From Oryzias latipes (taxonomy: Eukaryota; Chordata; Actinopteri; Beloniformes; Adrianichthyidae), in assembly GCF_002234675.1 (NCBI RefSeq), contig NC_019867.2:6995561-7059560 (forward strand): 64,000 bases of DNA, read 5' to 3'. Under the pieces are notes generated by a model, which saw only the letters and a program-made list of their open reading frames with translations, had not been told where the DNA came from and made no database searches. Below, in pieces: positions 23,801 through 33,989 of the stretch; the first letter of the stretch is position 1; every line of letters begins with the position of its first letter. The position numbers and the translations under genes were made by a program.

Positions 23801-26800
23801 TTTAAATCTGCAACAAAACTCTTTAAAAAACCTAAAATAAACCTTAATTTTTAGAGTACTCTTCATGCAGAATGTTGCATATCAAATAGCTAGACAGGAC
23901 CATTCAACACTGAAAAATGTATGTGTCCCACTGTTACGCCCCCTTCTGTGTCTAGGGGTGACTGGTGGCATAACATAAAAAAAGTAACGTTTTGACTAAT
24001 AATTTAACTGTAACAAAAACACCAAACGAATGTCTCCATAAAATAACCAAATTTATTTACATATAAACAAACAATCCAACAATAACTAAAAGTGAAGCTA
24101 AAAGGCTTCAGGGTGAACCCAGGCCAAAACAACAAACAAAACCCCAACTAACTGCAACATGTAATCTTACCTGCAAAGAAAGAAAAGTGAAATCAAAGAC
24201 AGAACGCTAACCTCCCTAACCTAACAAAACCAGGAGAAAACATGTACTAAACAAAATGGCGGTTCACCCCTTCAGCTTCACTTAAAACATAACTATAAAC
24301 CAAAAGGACTAAACAGAGTGGGCACAGACAAAACTACAAACTACAAAGAACTACAAAGTGCAACACAAACTAAAACAAGTGGAGAAGACATAAACAAAAT
24401 GGAGAACAAAACAAAATGGAGAAGAGGGCCAAGCTGCAGTGGAGGCTTTTGCTGCAAGGCACCCTTCTCACCGGCTGGAGGTCCAAGTGGTGGCTTTAAA
24501 GGCCACACCCTTGCCAGCACACCTGAAAATAATCACAGACATACAAACAAAGATCCACAAAAAACACAGAAGTCCCACTCTGATACAAAAATAACACACA
24601 AACACAGAACAAACAAACAAAACAAAAGCAAATACGGCCACAGCCCTAACACCCCCCTACCCAAAATAAAACTTCTTCAAAAAGAAGTTTTACCCTAAGT
24701 GGAGCACACACAAAGCGGTAGCTCTCACAGAGCACACCACACAAACACAAGATGTACCACACAAACCTAAGGCACTACACAAGACACACCACAGAAACTC
24801 GGGACGCGTACCCCTCTGGGCACGCGACCGTCAAACTCGGGGTGCGCGCCCCACAAGACACGCACCCGTCAACTCGGGACGCGTACCCCTCTGGGCACGC
24901 GACCGTCAAACTCGGGTGCGCGCCCCGCAAGACACGCACCCGTCAACTCGGGGTGCGCGCCCCGCAAGACACGCACCCGTCAACTCGGGGTGCGCGCCCC
25001 GCAAGACACGCACCCGTCAACTCGGGGTGCGCGCCCCGCAAGACACGCACCCGTCAACTCGGGGTGCGCGCCCCGCAAGACACGCACCCGTCAACTCGGG
25101 GTGCGCGCCCCGCAAGACACGCACCCGTCAACTCGGGGCGCGCGCCCCGCAAGACACGCACCCGTCAACTCGGGGCGCGCGCCCCGCAAGACACGCACCC
25201 GTCAACTCGGGGCGCGCGCCCCGCAAGACACGCACCCGTCAACTCGGGGCGCGCGCCCCGCAAGACACGCACCCGTCAACTCGGGGTGCGCGCCCCGCAG
25301 GACACGCACCCGTCAACTCTAGTCACCAAAGACTAGTCAAACAAAATAAACTCCAAATTAAACAAACAAAACAAATGTGTTTCAAACAAAATTCAACACA
25401 AGTTTGGTTAACAGTTTTTTTTTTTTTCTTCAAAATGCTGGCAATGTGCTTGAAGCACTACTTCCAATGTTTTTGGCCAGGCCAAAGACGCCACAATGCA
25501 CTCAAACCAAGAGAGATGTTTTTACTCACAGACATGATGAGCAGTTGGACATCCTGTGTGGCAACCCCAGTCTGGAGCAATAGAGTTGGGTCTGGCCCCC
25601 TCCTTAACCGGCTACGGCAGCAGGGAACCTCCGCACCTGCCTCCGCCCGAGCGGGGTTAGTAGTATTGGCAACAGCTGCAGTTGCCTCCACTCCTACACC
25701 GTCACCTACACCACCTCCAACAGATGTCTCCAGCCAAGGTCTGCCTGCTCTCACAAGATGCTCTTGGCCTCCAAAGCCAAACAAGTCACAGACTTCAAAT
25801 GCCAATGTTATGGCCCAAAAGAGAAACAAAAACTGTTAACCAAAATCTCCAAGCACAATCAAAACTGAAAAAAAAACCAAAGAACAAATCACAAATGATG
25901 TTAACTCAAATGGTTTCAAAAATCCCGGACGAGTCCCCAATTATGTTACGCCCCCTTCTGTGTCTAGGGGTGACTGGTGGCATAACATAAAAAAAGTAAC
26001 GTTTTGACTAATAATTTAACTGTAACAAAAACACCAAACGAATGTCTCCATAAAATAACCAAATTTATTTACATATAAACAAACAATCCAACAATAACTA
26101 AAAGTGAAGCTAAAAGGCTTCAGGGTGAACCCAGGCCAAAACAACAAACAAAACCCCAACTAACTGCAACATGTAATCTTACCTGCAAAGAAAGAAAAGT
26201 GAAATCAAAGACAGAACGCTAACCTCCCTAACCTAACAAAACCAGGAGAAAACATGTACTAAACAAAATGGCGGTTCACCCCTTCAGCTTCACTTAAAAC
26301 ATAACTATAAACCAAAAGGACTAAACAGAGTGGGCACAGACAAAACTACAAACTACAAAGAACTACAAAGTGCAACACAAACTAAAACAAGTGGAGAAGA
26401 CATAAACAAAATGGAGAACAAAACAAAATGGAGAAGAGGGCCAAGCTGCAGTGGAGGCTTTTGCTGCAAGGCACCCTTCTCACCGGCTGGAGGTCCAAGT
26501 GGTGGCTTTAAAGGCCACACCCTTGCCAGCACACCTGAAAATAATCACAGACATACAAACAAAGATCCACAAAAAACACAGAAGTCCCACTCTGATACAA
26601 AAATAACACACAAACACAGAACAAACAAACAAAACAAAAGCAAATACGGCCACAGCCCTAACACCCACAGAGGGATCATGAAAATGCTAGAAGGTCATTC
26701 AATTTGTTCTTTCACTACCACAAAGCACAGGATGGTTTAGTGCACACACTTACAATCACGCTCCAAAAAAACCCAAAAAGCCAAACATACCCGCTTGTCT

Positions 26801-29800
26801 GTACGCGCGTCTGACTGCACACTCGTCAGGAATATTCAGCATAAGAACCACGTCCAGAACCGGAGCAGGGGGTGGTGGGGGTGTGGGAGGATTGCAATCA
26901 GCAATGACATTTGTCTGATCACTTGCAACCTCTTTTCCTTCCTCCTCACTCCCACCCAGGGCTTTCTCCAGCAAGTGAGCTAGGTTGATGTCAGACGGAA
27001 AGCCATCCAGGATCCAACCGGAATGAGCTGGAACTTGACTATTAAATACAACTATTTTAGGGTGGAGTAAGTTCAAGTTCCTGGTTTCTTAATGTTGGCA
27101 TATAGAAACAACACTGCATATTTCTTTAGTATCTTGTTAGAAAGAAATTCCAATGACAGAATGCCTGTATAATTCTAAACATAAAAGTACAGCGTATGAT
27201 CTCACCGGATGGCATGTGTCATAATTTCCATCAACAGCTCATTTGGGATGGCATTCCCTCTCTTCAGCTCTTTATCCACAGCTGCTCCCAGAAGTGCACG
27301 AGGAGATGGCTGGTTAAAAGGAGGGAAAAAAAAGAAAAACTATTATGCCTTTATGTTACCAAAAATACAGAAGGAGAATAAAACTTTCTTTTTACCTTAG
27401 TGATACAGCTTCTACTTTCTAGAACATTAATATCTGAAAAACATCAGGCATAGTACTTTTAATTCATTAAGCTGCTGTGGTACATTTGTATTTTTATTAT
27501 GAGCACATAAGATGCTAAAGTTTTAAACTAGAGCAGGAATTTAATTGGGAAACAAACACACCGTGCTTGCTTAACCTGATGGATGCTCTTCTCTTTTTAT
27601 TTTTGTCTTTCCTCTGCTCTGTCACCTGTAGATTTTATTCACACAAAGATTTTCCAGTCTGTGAATGGGGTATAACTAAAATGTGATGCCATTACAAACA
27701 GAATGACTGATGGCAGCTTGGAAGAATGTTTTAAAGCTAAAGAAAAGACTTACTTCCTCTCCGTCGTGGTAAGCCTTCAGTGCCTCCTCAATCAGAGTGG
27801 AGGATGAGAAGACAAAGATGCTAAGAGCTGAAGCAGAAAACAGAACACACACATCTGTTGATCTAAATAAAGTGTGAGGAGTCATTTGAAAATTCAGTCT
27901 TTCAGATCTTGACCTCCACAATCTATAAGCTTAAAGGGAAAGATGCTGAACCCACATTTATCTGTACATGAGTGTTTGAATGTTTGAACTTTGAAAGAAT
28001 TAAAAAAAATCTTCTTAAATCTACATGAGGGGGCCTGAGCACTTTTTCTTCACATAAAACAGAACCATATCTACACATAAAAAACTGTTAGTTTCATATT
28101 TGAAGCCCAGAAATCGAAAGTCTGTGTGGAAAAAAACTTTGGTCAACATTAAATCTGGGTTGGTATGAAATGTTATATTGTATTAACAACTAAACGTTCA
28201 CTGTAAACTTTAAATATAAAATAACACATATAGTATACGGTGGAGCAGCGGTTAGCGCTCTTGCCTCACAGCAAGAAGGCCCCCGGTTCAATCCCAGCTG
28301 GGATTTCTGTGTGGAGTTTGCATGTTTGCATGCGTGCGGTTCTCTCCGGCTTCTTCCCACCTTCCAAAAACATGCTTCGTGGGTTCATTGGTTACTCTAG
28401 ATTGTCCCTAGGTGTGAATGGGAGTGTGATTGTGGCCCTGGGATAGATCTGCCCAGGATGTCCCATGCCTTCACCCACAAGTGGCCGGGATAGGCTCCAG
28501 CAGCCTCGTGATCCCGCACAGGACAAAACAGGTTTAGAAGACGAATGAATGAACACAAATAGTTATTTTATTTAGAAGTAAAAGCCGCTGTGCATTTGAT
28601 CAAAGAACAAAAAAATCTGTTCCTTTTGTTTTCCCCTTAATGCTCAAAAGGTCAAGTAGCCACAAAAAGCTGCCACAGGTTTAAAAACAACCTATAACTT
28701 AGTTTAGCCTATCAGGAATAAAAACTTGATTGAAAGTTACATTAGACCCACGGGCTGGACTTTGGACGTGCCTGATCTACATGATTATTTGGCATAATTT
28801 TGTTTGTCTGCATGCTTGACTTGATACCTTCAGCAATCCTGGCCAAGCAGCTGGTCTTGCCTGAACAAATGTTACCGAGGACACAGGCTTTGATGATGAA
28901 GGGAGAACATTCAGAGGAAGGAGGCTCCACGGTGGAGGAAGAAGCAATGTTTTTAAGTTTACGGACAACATTTTCCAGGATGTTGTTAGCTGATGGCACT
29001 TTGATCTCGCCTGCGTCCTCTGGCCACGCCCAGTCACCGATCATTCTCTAAAATAAAATAAAAGCATTTTTCCATCTTAAAAATAGAAAAATAAATCTTC
29101 TTGAACCATTTTGACCCACAGTTTTTATATAAAAATGTAATAATCAACAAAGACGAGCTAAAATTGTGGGTGGTCAAATATAAATATATTCTTTAATAGC
29201 TGTACTTACAGCATATTCATCATAGTCCAAGTTGTTGAGCGCCTCTTGCGGTAGCTTTTTAAGATCCAAAATATATTTTGAAGCAGAGAGTTCAAGACTC
29301 AACCCATGGCTTGGCTCATAAAGAGGCAAACCTTTAAACAACAATTCCTTCCAATCCCTCATCGTCTGCTCTGGAATCGTGCTGGAAATAAAGCGGTAAA
29401 AAAGAAATCATGGAAGGCAAGGCTACAAAGGAAGATTTGGCTAAGAGGAAAACTGAAAAGGTTTGGATCCGTTTTAAATTATTCACAATTAATAGTATTC
29501 TTATTTCTAATTTAGTTTCTTTCAAAAATGTTAATACACAATCAATATGAGACAAATTTGTAAATAATAATAACAATAATTGAGACAAAAACAATAAAAT
29601 AATAACAACAATGCAAAACCTATTTGAAAGGGATCAGGTAGAAGCTTAGCTGATTGAAGAAACTATGATCCTACTATCAGAAAGTCTATGATATTATGAG
29701 GTAATTACATTATTATGTGGTAGTTATAATCTTTATTTTTTCCAAAACCAGTGTTTGTGTGCATGGGGTGGGTAGACCACATGTCACATAGTTACTGCAT

Positions 29801-32800
29801 AAGTTTGAACAAATCTTTCTCTACATTCTGTGTGATGTTTTATACTTCTCTGTTAGCTGACGGTAATCTCCAACTTTGGTGGCCAGGTCCACAATCTGGT
29901 TCAAAAGGGCCTTGCAGTAATTGAAGTGTTTCTTTCGTTTGCTTTGCCTTCGCTCCGCAGAAACCCTGGCACACCATTCAACGTCCTTTCGGATTTCTTC
30001 CTCGCGGGCCGCCTTTTCCTGCTGAGCTAAAACCTGCGTCAAGGACAGAAAAAGCTTTGAGCCGCTTTAAACATAAACAAAGAAAATGTTTTTTTACTGA
30101 GAGATTTTAATGTATCCTTATTTTTTTTGCAAACTGGCCTTTTTCTGAGTTCGCTGCACCCCAAAAACTAATATGAATCTAATAATCAGTTCTTTAGGAT
30201 TTGAAAACTTTGCAGCACATGGACAGTGACTTTCTGACCTTAACACAGTCACTGCTGTTTATATCACATAGTGGGCTATGTAGTCATATTTTCATTGAAA
30301 TGTCTTTTCATACTAAGTACTTTTATACCTTTTTATACTTACTGCCCTTAGGCCTTGCTCTGTTGGACGGTCGTGCAATTCCTTTCATATTGTACTACCT
30401 GTGCATGTGCGACTGTGTGTGTGGGTGATTGTGAGGCCCTGCGACAGACTGGAGACCTGTCCAGGGTGCACCCCGCCTTCGCCCAACAGCAACCGGGACA
30501 GGCTCCAGCAACCCAGTAACCCCGAAAGGGATTTAGCGGGTAAAGAAAATGAATGGATGGATGGATTGTACTTTTTCTGTATATGTTTGTGATAAATACA
30601 ATTTGAATTTAGATATATAGTCTGAGGACAAGTCTTTACAATTTCTATGCCCTAAAATCCAATTGACTCTGTCCAAACAACCAAGAACAAATAAAATCAG
30701 TCACAATCAAATGACAGAAGAGATTATTATTTATTTCTGGTCTCACCGCTTCCCTGTTCAGAGCTTCCCGAAAGTCTTTTTCTCTCCGCTCTTGGTACTG
30801 CTGCTCTACGAACAGCCGGTTCTCTCGAATCACTTCTTTCTGCATTCGGATCTGGAGAAGCTGAGTCACCAAACGCTGCTCCTGCTTGGTTTGACGCGTC
30901 AGACGCTTCACCAGCTGCTCGTCTCGCTGCAGCTCCTGCAGAAACAGAGGAGCGCTGTAAGGAGCATGAAATAATGCGTTGAGGATGTCTCTGATTTCTT
31001 TACAAGATGTAAGTGCAGATAAAATCATAAATCATTCTGGACACATTAGTTTTTCCATTCCTAAAAAAACTGCACATGTAAAAATGCAATACTAGAAAAC
31101 TGTTGACCTGTTGAGCGGCTTGGGCTTTAAATTGTTCCACCAAGAATCTGTCTTGTCTAATTCGTCTGCGCTCACTCGCCAAAGCCGTCTCCTTCAGCCT
31201 CTGTCGGATCTCCTGCATGTATTTGGTGTTGGGCTGTAATATCAGTCCTGCTCCACTTTCAGACACTTTGCTGCCTTGTTTGATGTTGCAAAGTGAAGAT
31301 TCGGCAGGAAAGGACTGACCACGAGAACTAAAAAGGGTGAGACACTGTGATGTGATGGTGAAGCTCTAGAGTCAAACAAAACTCCACACAGTAAAGAGAA
31401 CATTTTGAACACTGGTGTTTTTGGCATCACCTTAAAGAGGAGTGGAAGCCATAGGTGACACTTTTTCTCATGTTTTTCTCAAACTGGGCAATCTCAGTCT
31501 GCACTCTCTGAGTGAACAAAGCAACACAACAATTGCAGACGCATGTTCTGTAAGGAAACAGATTTATACACAGATGGAACAACTGATTCACTTCTGTTTA
31601 GAATACCTTTGCCTCTTCCTGGATCTGCTGTTGTCTTCTCTTCATTGTTAGGGGGGATACACGATAAGGGGGCTTTGGCACATGGGCATCAGTGGCCTCA
31701 ATACAAGAAAAGCACGTCAAAATGTGTCTGATTCAACACTGAAGATATTGCATATAAGAACAAAAAGAAGCAAAAATAAATAAATCTAAAAAAAAGGATT
31801 GTGCCCAATAATGATTGTATTAAACCATGTGGAAATCTATAAAAAATATATAGTTTTTGTTGATAAAGGTAAAGTGTCTTGTTTGTACCTCCTTAGTGTT
31901 TTTCATTATTTTCTCCTCCTGCACATTGAGTTGGCTTTGTAGCTGGAGGCGTTGCCTCGCAGCAGTCCTGTCCTTCATTCGGTGGTATTTATCACTATAG
32001 AGCTGCAGCTTCAGGTCAGCGTCACGTTTCTTCACCTGAGGAAGCCGCTTTTACAAACAACACAACAATTCTTGACTCTACTGTTGATCAAACTTTATGG
32101 GCTAACTTAAAAAATACATTTAAAAAAAGCTTTAAAAGACTGAAAGATGTATGTTTACACTTGGGGAATTACAGAACTGCATTTAAAAAATATGTAAAAG
32201 GATAATTAGCCTCTCACATAGGAGATCTTGTGCTCCCTCCTGGACAGATTTGTTTCAGCTCTGGGCTGCTCCACGTCCATCAGGCTTCTATTCATTTCTG
32301 GGCTCTTCCTTTTTTTAAGAATGTCATACAGTTGGAAAAGCAGTTGAGCAGCAACACCCTGCTTCTCCTGCATCAGGTCCTGGGCTGTGTTCATGTTGAA
32401 GGAGATCCCCAGGAGTTTCAGACTTGGCTCGAGGCGGATGAAGTTGTTCACTTTAGAGATGGAGGTACTTTGGCAAATTAGAATAAAGGATGAAATAATT
32501 TTAGAAATGCAAAACAGAGTATATGTCAGAGAAATAAAACCCCTTCCTGTAAGAAAGGGTTTAAAAAAGCAGGCATGTGTTAAAGATGATTTTCTATTCA
32601 AATTTAGTTTAATTATGGATAAATAACATATTAGTTCACCATCCTGTCATTCGTATCATAATAGAAATATGCATTTCTGAGGCCCCTATCTCATTAGCAT
32701 GATCAGAACTTTCCTTACAAAAACCCACTAGATAGAACTTGGTCCATGTTTACTGGCCTGTAGTGGATTGTCATTCCACTAGAGACAGTGGAAAATGTCT

Positions 32801-33780
32801 GCTTCCATGAAAGGAAGGAAGGACGGACGGACGGACGGACAGAAGGAAGAGAGGGAGGGAGGGAGGGAGAATAACTCTTCCATTGTTTTTTATTTTTTAA
32901 AATGACTACTTGCTGTATTGAAACAATCCCAAATGTGTTGATTTTGTTTCGTCCCGTCAGCTATTAGACTCTACAAAACCTTTTAGCCACTGGAAAAGAA
33001 TAAATGTTGTTGTTTATTGTTTATACATTTTAAGTGTATTGTTAGTGTTATTTATTATCCACCTACTGGAGCTATGGTTACAAGGGGATTTTCCCCTTTG
33101 TGAATTCTATTCTAATTCTTTATAAAACAGTTGCACATATAAATATGTTTGAATCAAATATGAGACAATGGGTAAATAAGGTGCTTTTTTTCCTGAACAA
33201 CAATGGTGTTAATATTTTTGCATCTTTAACTTTGTTGTTTGTAAAAAATTAATAAATCACCCAGTGTATCATATTTAATGCTATATATATATCGTAAAAA
33301 ATACGATATTGCAAAATGTATTTGTGGATTGCATCAAAGGGTTTTTAAACGTATATTAATTCCAAATAATTTGTAATTTTCCATCAACTCTTTGATATAC
33401 CCACTTCTATATTATTAATTAGAACTAAATTTAAAACAGTTTAAACTGAATAAAAACATTACTCAGATTAAGCCTCAGAGGAACTTACTTTTTCTCCAGA
33501 AATTTGTTGAAATCCTCTTGCAGTTTATACTTATGAAGGATTTCTCCAATCAGGTAACCACTGGAGAAATCTGTAGCAAGACTGTTTATGCCTGTAAAGA
33601 AGAATTGAGTTATCCTTTGGACGATAAGGCGCGTTAAATATGCATTTTGTAGAAGAAAAAAATATAGCGTTACAGTACACAAGCTGAATCAATTATAGAG
33701 CTAGCTGCGTGCTGACCCTTACCGACCACTTTTGAGAGCTGGAGCTCCTGGTTAAGCCACCGACACAACATTTCCGCCAT
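16760..33780 (-). CDS. spef2: Sperm flagellar protein 2 (KPL2), complete
   Basis: SPEF2 is a large axonemal/manchette protein needed for sperm tail and motile cilium assembly, tied to the central pair projection. Thirty-seven coding exons join without a frame break to 1663 residues (human about 1820). Residues 1-110 form the N-terminal calponin-homology-like domain (MAEMLCRWLNQELQL, FSSGYLIGEILHKY, RLEPSLKLLGI). Long Arg/Lys/Glu/Gln-rich coiled coils follow to about 480. A nucleotide-binding adenylate-kinase-like segment comes next, with a P-loop GNICSGKT at 556-563 and the WILDGFP stretch at 639-645. Further helices fill the C-terminal half. Two introns use GC donors (after exons 22 and 26). 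Intron 14 contains an LTR element and intron 28 a hAT element. The small size reflects shorter linkers; one or two poorly conserved exons could have been missed. Confidence 0.93.
19120..19894. mobile_element. Non-autonomous hAT element in spef2 intron 28
   Basis: The element starts CAGGGGTCTGCAGCC and its other end, read inward, is CCGGCGTCTGCAACC, so the termini are inverted repeats of hAT type. The 8-bp target duplication gtttagtg flanks it exactly, at 19112-19119 and 19895-19902. The 775-bp body has no transposase, so it would need an enzyme supplied by another copy. Confidence 0.8.
23932..24651 (-). repeat. 3' LTR
   Basis: A 720-bp terminal repeat, TG...CA. On the minus strand it contains an AATAAA signal (plus TTTATT at 24052-24057) in the sense of spef2. 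The upstream edge meets the polypurine run at 24652-24660. Confidence 0.85.
24798..25318. repeat. GC-rich 37-bp minisatellite inside the LTR element
   Basis: About 14 tandem units are present. Twelve are of one type of 36-37 bp (core gcgcgccccgcaagacacgc plus acccgtcaactcggg). Two are of a second, 38-bp type (gacgcgtacccctctgggca plus cgcgaccgtcaaactcgg) at the left end, interleaved with the first. Units differ by single C/T changes. CpG density is far above that of the surroundings. Because 37 leaves a remainder of one on division by three, all three + frames read through the array as the same 37-residue repeat. This explains the long open frames here; they are not evidence for a gene. Confidence 0.92.
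25458..25829 (-). other. Short open frame in the LTR element interior, unassigned
   Basis: A 123-codon frame in the sense of the element lies just downstream of its primer-binding site, where gag would start. It has a Val/Gly/Ala-rich middle and a C-terminal WRLWPGQKHWK. I recognise no nucleocapsid zinc knuckle or other retroviral motif. It may be a remnant of a gag leader or chance. Confidence 0.3.
25944..26663 (-). repeat. 5' LTR
   Basis: A 720-bp terminal repeat, matching the copy 2012 bases away with no difference that I could see. On the minus strand it begins TGTTAGGGCTG and ends GCGTAACA, then meets the primer-binding site. The AATAAA equivalent is at plus 26064-26069. Confidence 0.85.
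28238..28545 (+). repeat. SINE-like dispersed repeat, near full length, spef2 intron 11
   Basis: It has the head gcggttagcgctcttgcctc, a ggttcaatccc B-box-like block, the ctgtgtggagtttgcatgtt stretch, the gggataggctccagcagcc stretch and a gaatgaatgaa tail. It is the best-preserved of the three copies in the window. Confidence 0.75.
30401..30575 (+). repeat. SINE-like repeat, 3' part only, spef2 intron 8
   Basis: It carries the 3' blocks of the same family (acctgtccagggtgcacc, gggacaggctccagcaaccc) and ends in an atggatgga tail. The sequence around it (ttgtactacctgtgcatgtg and later ttgtactttttctg) suggests it landed in the tail of another retroelement. Confidence 0.6.
32808..32872. repeat. 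Compound tetranucleotide microsatellite, spef2 intron 2
   Basis: Successive runs of aagg, acgg, then ggga/gagg units. A simple repeat likely to vary in length. Confidence 0.85.
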
Positions 33781-33933
33781 CTCTCTGATCTGAATGACAC
33801 AAATTTACCACAAACTTAAAGAGACTAAACTGTAGACGTCAGACTTTAGCTAAAAAAAATCTCAACATCGCCTCTATTTAGCATTATTGAGCAGTTTTCG
33901 GTTTGTTTACGGCAGGGGCTTCAACGATATCCT

Positions 33934-33947
33934 GTTGTCATGGCGAC
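33934..33947 (-). promoter_or_regulatory. spef2: RFX-type X-box upstream of spef2
   Basis: On the gene strand the sequence is GTCGCCATGACAAC. It matches the X-box consensus GTNRCC-N2-RGYAAC with one mismatch and lies about 155 bases above the ATG. RFX factors drive many ciliary and flagellar genes through such sites, which suits SPEF2. The near-palindrome makes a chance match less likely, but binding is inferred. Confidence 0.6.
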
Positions 33948-33989
33948 ATGTCAACTGATTTACGTCAGCCCTGTCCTTTTTTCCGTTTG

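Larger units (their letters stand above)
23932..26663 (-). mobile_element. Young non-autonomous LTR retrotransposon in spef2 intron 14
   Basis: Two 720-bp direct repeats (23932-24651 and 25944-26663), each bounded by TG and CA and appearing identical when read line by line, enclose a 1292-bp interior. The 5-bp duplication cccac lies at 23927-23931 and 26664-26668. On the minus strand a primer-binding site sits four bases inside the 5' LTR (plus-strand bases 25922-25939, atcccggacgagtccccA). It corresponds to the 3' end of tRNA-Pro with one difference. A polypurine run gtagggggg directly precedes the other LTR. No gag, protease, reverse transcriptase or integrase is present, so it depends on other elements. 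It lies in the same sense as spef2. Confidence 0.88.
21017..27309 (-). other. spef2: spef2 exon map, exons 13-25
   Basis: Coding exons in gene order: 27206-27309, 26791-27038, 23508-23565, 23282-23436, 23001-23126, 22810-22928, 22506-22663, 21981-22119, 21767-21904, 21527-21675, 21350-21406, 21190-21271 and 21017-21097. Exon 14 codes the WILDGFP part of the kinase-like domain. Exon 22 ends at a GC donor (gcaaga). Exons 23 and 24 are less conserved, and their ends are chosen by phase. Confidence 0.8.
27754..33780 (-). other. spef2: spef2 exon map, exons 1-12
   Basis: Coding exons in gene order: 33723-33780, 33489-33591, 32218-32467, 31889-32035, 31607-31696, 31431-31507, 31108-31327, 30747-30935, 29846-30033, 29210-29381, 28828-29047 and 27754-27827. 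Boundaries were set by reading phases, which all agree, and by GT-AG dinucleotides. Exons 1-3 code the CH-like domain, exons 4-10 mostly coiled coil, and exon 11 the P-loop. Confidence 0.85.

Noticed and set aside
24318-24698. 126-codon + frame repeated at 26330
   Set aside because: Both copies lie in the LTRs, antisense to the element, and have an Asn/Lys/Thr-rich low-complexity composition.
24798-25318. Regular 37-bp direct repeats as a CRISPR array
   Set aside because: The units are head-to-tail with no spacers, there are no cas genes, and the window is vertebrate.
24752-25839. Three long overlapping + frames rich in RAPQDTHPSTRG-type repeats
   Set aside because: They come from the 37-bp tandem repeat, which reads open in every frame. 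They run across an element whose sense strand is the opposite one.
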